A DNA stretch of 64,000 nt from an uncultured Draconibacterium sp. (GCF_963675585.1 NZ_OY776414.1:1343001-1407000), one strand, 5' to 3'; counted from the first letter of the stretch, positions 29,230 to 38,936 are shown. The notes: generated by a model not told the origin, from the letters alone. Numbers and translations are program-made.

Positions 29230-30606
29230 ATGGGTAGCAAACTCTTAGATATAATCGACTTTGAAAAGGTGGATACCTTACTGGAAGGGTTTAATAAATC
29301 GACCGGATTTGTTACAGCAATACTCGACTTGGAAGGAAATATTCTTTCAAAATCAGGTTGGAGGGAAATTTGTGTCCTATTCCATCGTGTTTATCCCGAA
29401 ACGGCCAAAAAATGTACAACAAGCGACACTGTTTTAGCAAACAGTTTGGCTAAAGGAGACAAGTATCATTTTTACAAATGTATGAATGGGCTGATTGATG
29501 TTGCTGTTCCAATTGTTATAAAAGGCGAACACATTGCGAATTTGTTTTCAGGCCAGTTTCTTTTTGAAGAGCCCGACGTACACTACTTTAGCACGCAGGC
29601 AACCAAATACAAATTCGATAAACAAAGTTATTTAAAAGCGCTTGCAAAAGTTCCTGTGCTTGAAAAGGAAAAAGTTTTGAAGATTTTAGATTTTCTGCTA
29701 AATATGACCGAGCTTATTGTAGAAATGTCGAAACAACGTTTAGATCAGCTCGAGGCAGAGGAAGAGATTAAAGAACTAAACAGAAATCTGGAAGAACGTA
29801 TAACTGAGCGGACCAAAGAACTTGAAGAGAGCCAGGTGGCTTTATTGAATCTTGTTGAAGATTTAAATGAAAAATCGGAACAGTTACAGCAAAGTTCCAA
29901 CCTGCTTCAGGCAAAAAATAAGGAACTCGAAACTTTTACATATTCTGTATCTCATGATTTAAAAGCCCCTTTACGGGGGATTGACGGATACAGTAGTTTA
30001 CTTGAAGAATTGTATTTTGATTCGTTTGACGAAGAAGGCAGACATTTTCTGAGAACAATTCGGAGTAGTGCTAAACAGATGAATCAACTCATTGAAGATC
30101 TTCTGTCATATTCCAGATTGGAACGGGCATCCATTCAGGAAAATGTTTTTAACATTAAAAAACTGACTTTAAATATTTCAGACTTACTCACTTCAGACAT
30201 AAAAACGAGTAAGGTTAAAATTGTAAACCGTATTCCCGATTATGAAATATGTTCCGATAAAAACTGCCTTTCAATCGCGTTAAGAAATTTAATTGAAAAT
30301 GGCATGAAATTTTCAGCTCAAAGCGAGAATCCAACGATAGAAATTGATTTTCAGGAAGAAACAGAATTTGTGGTACTTTCAATAAAAGACAATGGTATTG
30401 GCTTTGATATGAAGTTTAAAAATAGAATTTTCGAGATATTCCAGCGCTTAAATTTACCGGAACAATTTAAGGGAACCGGGATAGGTTTGGCAATGGTTAA
30501 AAAATCGATGGACAGAATAAAAGGATCGGTTTGGGCGGAGAGTTCACTCGGAGAAGGTGCTAAATTTTATTTAAAAATTCCAAAATCATGTAATAATGCA
30601 AGCTAA
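29230..30606 (+). CDS. PocR-domain sensor histidine kinase
   Basis: A 458-residue cytosolic histidine kinase. Residues about 1-170 form a PocR ligand-binding domain (PAS-like, with CVLFHRVYPETAKKC and YHFYKCMNGLIDVAVPI, including the usual Cys residues). A coiled-coil follows (175-230). HisKA has the phosphorylatable His242 in SVSHDLKAPLRG. The HATPase_c domain shows NLIENGMKFS, KDNGIGFD and GTGIGLAM boxes. PocR domains sense small hydrocarbon derivatives such as propanediol in the best-known case; the ligand here is unknown. It is followed by an overlapping response regulator gene. Confidence 0.9.
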   Translation: MGSKLLDIIDFEKVDTLLEGFNKSTGFVTAILDLEGNILSKSGWREICVLFHRVYPETAKKCTTSDTVLANSLAKGDKYHFYKCMNGLIDVAVPIVIKGEHIANLFSGQFLFEEPDVHYFSTQATKYKFDKQSYLKALAKVPVLEKEKVLKILDFLLNMTELIVEMSKQRLDQLEAEEEIKELNRNLEERITERTKELEESQVALLNLVEDLNEKSEQLQQSSNLLQAKNKELETFTYSVSHDLKAPLRGIDGYSSLLEELYFDSFDEEGRHFLRTIRSSAKQMNQLIEDLLSYSRLERASIQENVFNIKKLTLNISDLLTSDIKTSKVKIVNRIPDYEICSDKNCLSIALRNLIENGMKFSAQSENPTIEIDFQEETEFVVLSIKDNGIGFDMKFKNRIFEIFQRLNLPEQFKGTGIGLAMVKKSMDRIKGSVWAESSLGEGAKFYLKIPKSCNNAS

Positions 30607-31030
30607 AAATAAAACACTTTCTATTTTATTGGTCGAAGATAACCCTGTTGATATAGATCTGACATTGCGTGCTTTTAAAAAACAAAACTTGCTTAACGAT
30701 GTTATTGTTGCGCGTGATGGAGAAGAAGCCATAAACTGGGTAAAAAAATGGGACGAAGGTTCACCTATTCCAATAGTTATTCTGCTCGATTTAAAATTGC
30801 CAAAATACAATGGTTTAGAAGTGTTAAAAGCAATTAAAACAAACGAAAAATACAAAACAATACCCGTTGTTATTCTTACTTCATCGGAGGAAGATTCGGA
30901 TGTATTAGAGGCGTATAAAAATGGAGCTAGTTCGTATATTGTTAAACCTGTTGAATTTGGAAAATTTATTGAAATTGCAGCACATATTGAGTTGTACTGG
31001 AATGTTATAAACAAGCCATATATTCCGTAA
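30596..31030 (+). CDS. Single-domain response regulator (Rcp1/CheY-like)
   Basis: A 144-residue stand-alone receiver with no output domain. The acidic pair is in LVEDNPVD (residues 14-15), the phospho-acceptor Asp65 in VILLDLKLP, Thr/Ser in ILTSSEED, and the conserved Lys in SYIVKPVEF. It resembles the Rcp1 group that pairs with phytochrome-like kinases. Its start lies 11 bp inside the preceding kinase gene, so the kinase-regulator pair is translationally coupled. It probably shuttles phosphate to other domains of the relay. Confidence 0.92.
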   Translation: MQAKNKTLSILLVEDNPVDIDLTLRAFKKQNLLNDVIVARDGEEAINWVKKWDEGSPIPIVILLDLKLPKYNGLEVLKAIKTNEKYKTIPVVILTSSEEDSDVLEAYKNGASSYIVKPVEFGKFIEIAAHIELYWNVINKPYIP

Positions 31031-31043
31031 TACCTGTTATCCT

Positions 31044-34000
31044 ATGTTAAAAATATTGTATCTGGAAGATAACCCGCAAGACATAGAATTAACTCAAATT
31101 GAACTAAAGAAAATATTTTCTGATGTAACAATTGACAATGCAAGAACCATAAAAAAAGCGCACGACTTTATTGCCGGAGAAAATAAATACGACGTAGTAA
31201 TTTTAGACCTGAGACTTCCGGATGGAAACGGCCTGGATATTTTATTGGAGATTCGAAACAAAAATCTTGAATTGCCGGTGATTATATTAACCGGATCGGG
31301 CAATGAAGAATCGGCCATTGCGGCCATAAAAGCCGGTGCCAATGATTACCTGGCCAAAAATTTCGAATACTTGCACAAACTGCCGGGAGTAATAAAAAAA
31401 GTATTGCAAAACTTTAAACACAATACCGATAAAAAAGTAGAATCGATTAATGTGCTTTATGTAGAATGGAACAAGTCGGACATCGATCTTACAATCCGGC
31501 ATATGCATAAATATGCTCCGTTCATATCCATCACTAGTGTGCCTGAATCGAGCGAAGCGCTCGATCTTCTACCTCTAGACAACAATAAAAACTGCCCCTA
31601 CGATGTAATTCTTATGGATTATCGTCTTCATGGATTAGATGCTCTTGATACCATAAAAATTATTAGGGAGCAACGAAATCTTAAAATTCCGATCGTACTT
31701 GTAACAGGACAAGGAAGCGAACAAATAGCTGTGCAAGCTCTTAAATTTGGTGCTGATGAGTACCTTGTAAAACGTAAAAATTATCTATATCGCTTACCTT
31801 CATTAATTACAAATGCATATCAGCGTTTTAAACTCGAACAGCAACAATTCCAACTGCGAAAAAGTGAAGCACGTTATCGTTTACTTGCAGACAACTCGGG
31901 TGATGTAATTTCAGTTTTCGATATGAAACTGAATTACGTGTATGTAAGTCCGGCTGTTGAGCACTTACGTGGATATAATGTGGAAGAAACTCTCCAACAG
32001 AATTTGCGCGACATATTAACTCCGGAATCGTTGAAATATGCCATGCAGGAAATAACAAAGTATATGCCTGCTGAAGGCGTTCCACTTTCTGAAAATATTT
32101 CGCCCAAAACGCTTGAACTTGAAATGATAACTAAGAACGGGAGCACGATATGGACTGAAGTAAAAGCTTCGATTGCTCTCGACGATAATAAAATACCAAT
32201 AGGCATTCAGACTGTTACACGCGATATTTCAAAGCGCCGAAAAGCACTTGAAGATTTGGTTAAAAGCCGGGAAGAATACAAAAGTTTTTTTGAAGACGAC
32301 CTAACCGGTGACTTTATTTCAACTCCCGAAGGTAAAATTATTACATGCAACCCAGCATATCTTAATATCATGGGATTCAAATCGTTGGAAGAAGCGCAAA
32401 ACTATGATTTAAATAATTTATATACCGACAAGGAAGCAAGAACCCGGCTATTCAAAAAAATTGAGAAAAAGAAAAGACTGAATTCTCACGCACTTGAATT
32501 AATACGACCTGACGGGAAATTGATTCATACTTCGGCGAATCTTATTGGCGTATTCGATAAGGATAATAAATTGGAATCGATAAAGGGATACTTAATTGAT
32601 GATACCGATCGTAAAAAAGCGATGAACGAACTTCGCAAATTATCGAGAGCCATTGAGCAAAGTCCTGTTTCAGTGATTATTACAAACACAAAGGGCGATA
32701 TCGAATATGTAAATCCGAAGTTTACTGAAGTTACAGGATACTCATTTGAGGAAGTGTACGGAAATAATCCCAGAATATTAAAATCTGACTCTACCGATCC
32801 CGTTATATACAAAAGTATGTGGGAAACAATTACCACAGGGAAAAGCTGGTATGGCGAATTTCAAAACAAACGAAAGGATGGCTCATTGTTATGGGAAAAT
32901 GTATCAATTTCACCCATTCTGAATGAAGAAATAGTAAGTCATTATATTGCGGTTAAAGAAGACATTACAGAAAAAAAGGCATTTGAAGAAGAGCTAATCA
33001 TTGCACGCGATAAAGCAGAAGAAAGTAACAAGTTAAAATCAGCATTTCTTGCCACCATGTCGCATGAACTGCGAACTCCACTTAATGCCATAATCGGATT
33101 TAGTGGTCTTATCGATAATAGCCAGACCATGTCAAGCGTGATTGAATTCTCAGAAATAATAAATAAAAGTGGTATTCATCTGCTAAATATTATCGAAGAT
33201 ATATTTACAATTTCAATGCTTCAAACCGGGGATACAAAAGTTGAATACAGTGAGTTTATTGTTACCGATTTCATAAAATCCTTGGTACACAATGCCAACA
33301 TCGAAAAGAAAAATAAAAACAAGGATTTCCTGGACCTTATTATTAATCAACCTGTTAACGACACTTCGTTGATAAGAAGTGATAAAACAAAACTTTTTCA
33401 GATTCTAATCAATTTTATAAAAAATGCAATTGCTTACACAGAGCAGGGCGAGATTGAGATTGGTTATTCCGTAACAGACAGAAACATAGAATTTTATGTA
33501 AAAGATTCCGGCATTGGAATTCAGGAAAATAAATTGGATGTTATATTCGAACGTTTCCGGCAAATTGATCAATCGCAAACCCGTAAATATGGCGGTGTTG
33601 GGCTTGGTTTAGCAATTTGTAAAGAAATTGCTCAGATATTAAATGGGAAAATCTGGCTCGATTCCAAAGTCGGAGAAGGATCAACTTTTTATTTCGCGCT
33701 CGACGATGTTATTGTTGAAACACCCAAAGCGGCAACCAGCCGTTCAAAAATTGTTTACCCTGATTTAAGTAATAAAACAATATTGATTGTTGAAGATGAA
33801 GAATCAAATTATTTATTGCTAAATGTTTATCTGCAAAGAACCCGAGCAAATATAATTTGGGCACAAAATGGCGAAGAATCGATTGAAATATGCAAAAGGA
33901 ATTCGGACATTGATTTGGTTTTGATGGATATTCGAATGCCCGGAATAAACGGAATTGAAGCAGCAAGCAGAATAAAAGAAATAAGACCGGATTTAACAAT

Positions 34001-34142
34001 TATTGCCCAAACGGCTTTTGCTTTAACCAGCGATAAAAATGAGATCCTAAATTCGGAATGCGACGATTACATTTCGAAACCGATTAAGCTGGAAATAATA
34101 ATCGATTTGCTTAACCGTTACCTTGTTGCCCAACCTGATTAA
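31044..34142 (+). CDS. Hybrid histidine kinase, REC-REC-PAS-PAS-PAS-HisKA-HATPase-REC
   Basis: A 1,032-residue cytosolic hybrid kinase. REC1 (about 1-125) has E8-D9 and phospho-Asp55. REC2 (about 140-262) has YVEWNKSD, so one of the two acidic Mg2+ residues is Trp, although the phospho-site in ILMDYRLHG remains. Three PAS domains follow (about 275-400, 405-525, 530-650). HisKA has SHELRTPLNAI, HATPase_c has KDSGIGIQ and GGVGLGLAI, and a C-terminal REC (about 905-1030) has VLMDIRMPGING. It follows the response regulator after 13 bp. There is no membrane segment and no DNA-binding output in the cluster. Confidence 0.92.
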   Translation: MLKILYLEDNPQDIELTQIELKKIFSDVTIDNARTIKKAHDFIAGENKYDVVILDLRLPDGNGLDILLEIRNKNLELPVIILTGSGNEESAIAAIKAGANDYLAKNFEYLHKLPGVIKKVLQNFKHNTDKKVESINVLYVEWNKSDIDLTIRHMHKYAPFISITSVPESSEALDLLPLDNNKNCPYDVILMDYRLHGLDALDTIKIIREQRNLKIPIVLVTGQGSEQIAVQALKFGADEYLVKRKNYLYRLPSLITNAYQRFKLEQQQFQLRKSEARYRLLADNSGDVISVFDMKLNYVYVSPAVEHLRGYNVEETLQQNLRDILTPESLKYAMQEITKYMPAEGVPLSENISPKTLELEMITKNGSTIWTEVKASIALDDNKIPIGIQTVTRDISKRRKALEDLVKSREEYKSFFEDDLTGDFISTPEGKIITCNPAYLNIMGFKSLEEAQNYDLNNLYTDKEARTRLFKKIEKKKRLNSHALELIRPDGKLIHTSANLIGVFDKDNKLESIKGYLIDDTDRKKAMNELRKLSRAIEQSPVSVIITNTKGDIEYVNPKFTEVTGYSFEEVYGNNPRILKSDSTDPVIYKSMWETITTGKSWYGEFQNKRKDGSLLWENVSISPILNEEIVSHYIAVKEDITEKKAFEEELIIARDKAEESNKLKSAFLATMSHELRTPLNAIIGFSGLIDNSQTMSSVIEFSEIINKSGIHLLNIIEDIFTISMLQTGDTKVEYSEFIVTDFIKSLVHNANIEKKNKNKDFLDLIINQPVNDTSLIRSDKTKLFQILINFIKNAIAYTEQGEIEIGYSVTDRNIEFYVKDSGIGIQENKLDVIFERFRQIDQSQTRKYGGVGLGLAICKEIAQILNGKIWLDSKVGEGSTFYFALDDVIVETPKAATSRSKIVYPDLSNKTILIVEDEESNYLLLNVYLQRTRANIIWAQNGEESIEICKRNSDIDLVLMDIRMPGINGIEAASRIKEIRPDLTIIAQTAFALTSDKNEILNSECDDYISKPIKLEIIIDLLNRYLVAQPD

Positions 34143-34230
34143 TTGTACACACAGATATAATTTACAATTCTGTATTTAAACTTTTTAAGCACTTTATTGC
34201 TTTATACAATGGAAACTCTAACTTAATTTT

Positions 34231-34707
34231 ATGAAAAAAATAGCAATAGAAATCAAATGGGCCATATTATTTATTGTGGTACAGCTGGTGTGGATGATAG
34301 GTGAACGTGTAGCAGGCTTGCACGATGAGAATATTGACAAACATTATATTGTAACCAACTTCTTCGCTATTGTTGCCATTGCAGTTTATGTGGTTGCACT
34401 TTTGGATAAGCGGAAAAACTCGTACCATGGAAAAATGACATGGAAACAAGGCTTTTTATCCGGTTTAATAATTACGGCCGGTGTAACTCTGCTAACTCCT
34501 TTATCGCAATACATTACATCTGCCCTTATCACACCCAATTATTTTACCAACATGATTCAGTATTCCGTTAACGAAGGCAAATTGACACAAGAGGCGGCTG
34601 AAGCATATTTTAACATGAAAAGTTACATTTTACAGAGTTCAATTTTTGCCCCGGTTGTGGGCGTAGTAACTTCTGCAATTGTGGCAATTTTTACCAAAAA
34701 GAAATAG
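34231..34707 (+). CDS. DUF4199 domain-containing membrane protein
   Basis: A 158-residue membrane protein of the DUF4199 family with four hydrophobic helices. Typical features are the N-terminal EIKWAILFIVVQLVWM helix, the KMTWKQGFLSGLIITAG loop-helix, the YFTNMI motif, and a C-terminal helix ending in Lys residues. Its function is unknown. The next gene starts one base after its stop, so the two are probably co-transcribed. Confidence 0.85.
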   Translation: MKKIAIEIKWAILFIVVQLVWMIGERVAGLHDENIDKHYIVTNFFAIVAIAVYVVALLDKRKNSYHGKMTWKQGFLSGLIITAGVTLLTPLSQYITSALITPNYFTNMIQYSVNEGKLTQEAAEAYFNMKSYILQSSIFAPVVGVVTSAIVAIFTKKK

Positions 34708-34708
34708 T

Positions 34709-35302
34709 ATGTTACCGCATAAAACCGTTGATGAATACATTTTAAATTCAAAAAACGGCATAGAAATTCTGCTGGTACTTCGCGATATAATTAAAACAAC
34801 CGAATTACAGGAAACTATTAAATGGGGTGTTCCCTGTTACACAATTAATGGGAAAAACGTACTTGGTTTAGGAGCTTTTAAATCGTATGTTGGAATCTGG
34901 TTTTTCCAGGGAGCATTATTAAACGATAAGGCAAAAGTTCTAAAAAATGCACAGGATGATAAAACCAAAGCTTTACGTCAATGGCATTTAAAATCGGTGG
35001 AAGAACTGGACGATTTGCTGATTTTAGAATATATAAATGAGGCCATTGAAAATCAAAAGCAAAATAAAGTTATAAAATCAAACAGAAGCAAAACGCTTAT
35101 AATACCGCCGTGTTTGGAACAGGAATTTAGAAAAGATGCAGCATTAAAAGCTGCTTTTTATGCATTTACCCCCGGGAAACAACGCGAATTTGCAGAACAT
35201 ATTCTGGAGGCAAAACTTGAAAAGACTAAACGGACACGGCTGAATAAGATTACTCCCTTAATCAAACAAAACATAGGATTAAACGATAAATACCGTAAAT
35301 GA
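34709..35302 (+). CDS. DUF1801/YdeI-like protein
   Basis: A 197-residue cytosolic protein with an N-terminal DUF1801-type domain (about 8-110; TIKWGVPCYTINGKNVLGLG and SYVGIWFFQGALL) and a C-terminal YdeI/OmpD-associated-like helical tail (RKDAALKAAFYAFTPGKQREFAEHI). The ATG at 34709 is the preferred start. A GTG at 34679 would overlap the upstream gene and add ten residues. Members of this family are annotated as YdeI proteins with no firm function. It is a second DUF1801-type gene in the window, not closely similar to the one at 19.6 kb. Confidence 0.8.
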   Translation: MLPHKTVDEYILNSKNGIEILLVLRDIIKTTELQETIKWGVPCYTINGKNVLGLGAFKSYVGIWFFQGALLNDKAKVLKNAQDDKTKALRQWHLKSVEELDDLLILEYINEAIENQKQNKVIKSNRSKTLIIPPCLEQEFRKDAALKAAFYAFTPGKQREFAEHILEAKLEKTKRTRLNKITPLIKQNIGLNDKYRK

Positions 35303-35354
35303 TTTTCGGATTAATGAATTAGTTTTAATTTCATGCATTTGAAACACGTATTAC

Positions 35355-36431
35355 ATGAAATTTAAATTAACGATTATCCTTTTAATTATGTGCTCTGCCA
35401 GGTTAATTGCACAACAATCAACACTCGATTTCGACTTGAAAAAGGCGAATTACCTGTACCATTTTGCGTACGAATGTATCGATCAGGAATACCCGAATAA
35501 GCTGGGGCAAGTTTTGGGCGACGATAGTTATCTCGCTCCTCCCCGCGTGTTACATCCTGCATTCTATGGCTGTTTCGACTGGCATTCGTCGGTACACGGG
35601 CACTGGACTTTGGTAACTATTCTGACTGAATTTCCTGATTTTGAATACCGCAATGAAATACTAGCCAAGCTTCAGAAAAATATCACAAAAGAAAACATTG
35701 AAAAGGAAATCGCCTATTTCGACGACGAACACAACAATACCTACGAACGTACTTATGGTTGGGCATGGTTGTTAAAACTCGACGAGGCTTTGCGTGAATG
35801 GGATGCACCCGAAGCAAAAAACCTGCAGCAAAACTTATCGCCCTTAGTGGAACTGATATCTGGAAAATTCACTGAATTTTTGGATAAACTTGTGTATCCC
35901 ATTCGTATTGGAGAACATAGTAATATTGCATTTGGGATGAGTTTTGCTTACGACTGGGCTAAAAAATACGACAATGTATTGGCTACCAAAATCGAAGAAA
36001 AAGCAAGAGAATATTATTTAAACGATTGCCAGTGCCCCTTAACATGGGAACCGGGAGGTTTTGATTTCCTTTCGCCATGCTTACAGGAAGCGTCCATAAT
36101 GCAAAAAGTGTTGGGAGAACAGGAGTTTAAAAAGTGGCTCAAAAAATTTCTGCCAAAATTTGAAAAAAATCCGGAAACATTTCTGGAAATTGCCGTTGTA
36201 ACCGATCGTAGCGATGGCAAACTCGCCCATCTGGACGGCCTAAACTTTAGCCGTGCCTGGTGCTTGTACGAAATGGGATACGCACTTCAGAATTCAAAAA
36301 TGATCGAGTTGGCTGACAAACATTTTCATTACAGCTACGATAAAATGGATTCGGGAGAATATGCCGGAGCACACTGGTTGGCTTCGTTTGCTGTTTATGC
36401 GTTGGAAAAAAGTATGGATGCTGACAATTAA
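35355..36431 (+). CDS. DUF2891 domain-containing secreted protein
   Basis: A 358-residue exported protein with a signal peptide (cleavage near IAQQ, residue 21). It matches DUF2891: the conserved HPAFYGCFDWHSSVHGHWTLV motif, YGWAWLLKLDEAL, and the C-terminal GLNFSRAWCLYEMG and HWLASFAVYALE blocks. The fold is predicted to be an alpha/alpha toroid related to glycosidase or lanthionine-like families, but no activity has been established. It is alone, with intergenic spacers on both sides. Confidence 0.87.
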   Translation: MKFKLTIILLIMCSARLIAQQSTLDFDLKKANYLYHFAYECIDQEYPNKLGQVLGDDSYLAPPRVLHPAFYGCFDWHSSVHGHWTLVTILTEFPDFEYRNEILAKLQKNITKENIEKEIAYFDDEHNNTYERTYGWAWLLKLDEALREWDAPEAKNLQQNLSPLVELISGKFTEFLDKLVYPIRIGEHSNIAFGMSFAYDWAKKYDNVLATKIEEKAREYYLNDCQCPLTWEPGGFDFLSPCLQEASIMQKVLGEQEFKKWLKKFLPKFEKNPETFLEIAVVTDRSDGKLAHLDGLNFSRAWCLYEMGYALQNSKMIELADKHFHYSYDKMDSGEYAGAHWLASFAVYALEKSMDADN

Positions 36432-36494
36432 AACCAGACCAAAATGGATTGAAAATCTTTAGCTTTAACAAAGCAAATGAAATTCACAAGTAAA

Positions 36495-36562
36495 ACCACA
36501 AAGACTCAAAGAAGTCTCAATATACAATTTCTTACACTTTGTGGCTTAGTGTTCTTTGTGGT
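36495..36562. repeat. Inverted/direct short repeats of the CTTTGTGG type
   Basis: ACCACAAAG at 36495-36503 is complementary to CTTTGTGGT at 36554-36562, and CTTTGTGGC recurs at 36537-36545. It lies in the 286 bp between the DUF2891 and M1 genes, where I see no other gene. The sequence resembles dispersed intergenic repeats seen in other genomes. Confidence 0.45.
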
Positions 36563-36717
36563 AAGTCGTATTGATAAATTTATAGAAACTAAAGTAGCTA
36601 CATTAAAATGCAGGGTTTTTAACATTAACTAAAAAACAAATAATAAAAAACCAGAAGTATAAGGTCTTCTAAATTTCTTATTCATTATTTCTTATTGATT
36701 TCAGAAAAATTAAAAAT

Positions 36718-38319
36718 ATGAGTTTTTACAAATATATATATATACTTTTTTTTATTTTAGGCTGCTTAAAGATTCATGCGCAAAATCACAACTCCCGTTT
36801 TGAAAGTATTGACGTACAACATTACAAATTTGAGATTCATTTAAACGATACAACAAATCGGATTGAAGGTACAAGTAAAGTCACGGTAAAATTTTTAAAA
36901 CCCGCTGAGAATGTAATATTTGATTTTGTACATACAGATGATCAAAATAAAGGAATGTCAGTTGAATCTGTAAAACTTGAAAATCAACCCTTAAAATTTA
37001 GTCACAATAATAATTTGCTCAACATTGAACTACAGAAAGCGGCACAAAAAAACGAAATACTAAACTTTACCGTTGAATACGCAGGTGTTCCGGCAGATGG
37101 TTTGGTAATTTCGAAAAACAAATACGATAAGCGAACTTTTTTTGGCGATAACTGGCCCGACCGTGCCAATAACTGGTTGCCTTGCGTCGATCATCCTTCG
37201 GACAAAGCAACACTCGAATTTTTGGTTTACGCACCTGATCATTATGAAGTAATTTCGAATGGTCTTCTGGTTGAGAAAAAAACACTTGAAAAAAATGTCG
37301 AATTTACCCACTGGAAAGAAGATATGCCTTTGTCGACTAAACTTATGGTAATTGGTGTTGCTGATTTTGCAATTGGAAATAAAATCACGTACAAAAACAT
37401 TCCTGTGAGTTCGTGGGTATTTCAAGAGAATGCAGAACAAGGTTTTAGCAACTACAAATATGGCACCGAAGCACTCTCCTACTTTTCTGAATTAATTGGC
37501 CCCTACTCGTACGAAAAGTTGGCGCATGTGCAATCAAAAACGCGTTATGGAGGAATGGAAAATGCCAGTTGCATCTTTTATTCCGAAAACTCTGCAACGG
37601 CTGAAACAAGCCAGGAACGTTTATTCGCGCATGAAGTGGCTCACCAATGGTTTGGCAATTCGGTTACTGAACAAAACTGGCATCATGTATGGCTTAGCGA
37701 AGGATTTGCCACCTATCTTACCCACGTTTACATGCAACATTTTTATGGCGACAATCTGTTTAAAGAAAGGATGAATGACGACCGTGATCGAGTGATTTCC
37801 TATTCAAAACGAAATCTGGCACCAATAATTGATACAACAGTTACGGAATATATTCGTTTATTAAATGCCAATTCGTATCAAAAGGCAAGTTGGGTTTTGC
37901 ACATGTTGCGCCACAAACTGGGCGATGAAATTTTCTTTAATGGGCTTCGAAAGTATTATGCTGATTTCCAAAATGTAACAGCATTAACAAAGGATTTTCA
38001 GAATGTAATGGAAAGCGTTTCAGGTGAAGATTTGGATAAATTTTTCAAACAGTGGCTTTGGCAGGCTGGACATCCTGTTTTGAATGTGAATTGGGAACAG
38101 GTTAAAGAAAATTTCCATCTAACGATTCAGCAAAATCAGACCGATTATTTGTTTCAATTCCCGATTGATATTGAATTGTTCTATGAAGATGGAACTACCG
38201 AAATGAAAATTTTACGAATTGATAAACGAAAATTAAGTCTATCGGTACCTGTAAAAAACAAAGTCAAGAAATTGATCATTGATCCGGAGGTAAAACTTCT
38301 ATTTGAGATTGGCGAATAA
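36718..38319 (+). CDS. M1 family metallopeptidase
   Basis: A 533-residue secreted aminopeptidase of family M1. The zinc motif is HEVAHQWFGN with the third ligand in WLSEGFATYL, i.e. the usual HExxH-x18-E pattern. The exopeptidase motif is RYGGMENAS, a variant of GAMEN. An N-terminal signal peptide ends near IHAQ (residue 22). At 533 residues it is the short form, lacking the large C-terminal helical domain of E. coli PepN and ending soon after the catalytic region. The substrate is probably N-terminal residues of periplasmic peptides, but this is not certain. Confidence 0.92.
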   Translation: MSFYKYIYILFFILGCLKIHAQNHNSRFESIDVQHYKFEIHLNDTTNRIEGTSKVTVKFLKPAENVIFDFVHTDDQNKGMSVESVKLENQPLKFSHNNNLLNIELQKAAQKNEILNFTVEYAGVPADGLVISKNKYDKRTFFGDNWPDRANNWLPCVDHPSDKATLEFLVYAPDHYEVISNGLLVEKKTLEKNVEFTHWKEDMPLSTKLMVIGVADFAIGNKITYKNIPVSSWVFQENAEQGFSNYKYGTEALSYFSELIGPYSYEKLAHVQSKTRYGGMENASCIFYSENSATAETSQERLFAHEVAHQWFGNSVTEQNWHHVWLSEGFATYLTHVYMQHFYGDNLFKERMNDDRDRVISYSKRNLAPIIDTTVTEYIRLLNANSYQKASWVLHMLRHKLGDEIFFNGLRKYYADFQNVTALTKDFQNVMESVSGEDLDKFFKQWLWQAGHPVLNVNWEQVKENFHLTIQQNQTDYLFQFPIDIELFYEDGTTEMKILRIDKRKLSLSVPVKNKVKKLIIDPEVKLLFEIGE

Positions 38320-38347
38320 TAATATTACGCGATTACATTTACCAACC

Positions 38348-38374
38348 GGATTCTGAAACTAGTTCAGGATGACG
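38348..38374. repeat. Palindrome TTCTGAAACTAGTTCAGGAT type
   Basis: CTGAA and TTCAG arms around ACTAG in the spacer after the M1 gene. Similar TTCAGGATGACG-type palindromes are dispersed in many Bacteroidota genomes; that this is one of them is inference. Confidence 0.35.
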
Positions 38375-38524
38375 TGTAAAAAACATTTAAGATTTCAAGG
38401 AAACACGATTAGAGATAAAAGTGAGTGTAATGCGCTACCTATTTCGCTTCTCTCCTGTCTATAACTTTCATGAAAAGAAAGATAATATGATGGCGATAAA
38501 GAATCCGGGATAAGATTAAATTGC

Positions 38525-38556
38525 AAAAAAAAAGCCCCGACTAAAAAGTCGGAGCT
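38525..38556 (-). terminator. Rho-independent terminator of the thrS-infC-rpmI-rplT operon
   Basis: Stem 38533-38541/38548-38556 (AGCCCCGAC and GTCGGAGCT, one mismatch). On the minus strand it is followed by nine T (the A run at 38525-38533). It lies 36 bp after the rplT stop. Confidence 0.85.
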
Positions 38557-38591
38557 CATTATGTATTTCACCTAAAAATAATACAGTCTTC

Positions 38592-38936
38592 TTACTTTAC
38601 TTTTTCAACGATTGCTTTGAACGCTTCAGGTTGGTTCATGGCTAAATCAGCCAAAACTTTCCTGTTGATTTCAATCTCGTTCTTTTTCAACAATCCCATG
38701 AATTGTGAATACGACATTCCTTCCAATCGAGCGGCAGCGTTAATACGCTGAATCCACAATCCACGGAATGTTCTTTTCTTTGCTTTTCTATCGCGGTATG
38801 CATAGCCCTGCCCTTTTTCATAGGAGTTCTTTGCAACTGTCCACACATTTTTACGCGCTCCGTAGTAACCTTTAGTTTTTTTAAGCAGTTTCTTTCTGCG
38901 GGCACGTGATGCTACATGATTTACACTTCTTGGCAT
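38592..38936 (-). CDS. rplT: 50S ribosomal protein L20
   Basis: A 114-residue ribosomal protein L20, an early-assembly 23S rRNA-binding protein of the large subunit. The N-terminal [19 protein letters not shown] extension and the conserved [21 protein letters not shown] motif are clear. Full length. It is the last gene of the thrS-infC-rpmI-rplT operon and is followed by a terminator. In other bacteria L20 represses its own operon through rpmI leader structure; the spacer here (38937-39065) is long enough for such a site but the pairing was not verified. Confidence 0.97.
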   Translation of the reverse strand: MPRSVNHVASRARRKKLLKKTKGYYGARKNVWTVAKNSYEKGQGYAYRDRKAKKRTFRGLWIQRINAAARLEGMSYSQFMGLLKKNEIEINRKVLADLAMNQPEAFKAIVEKVK

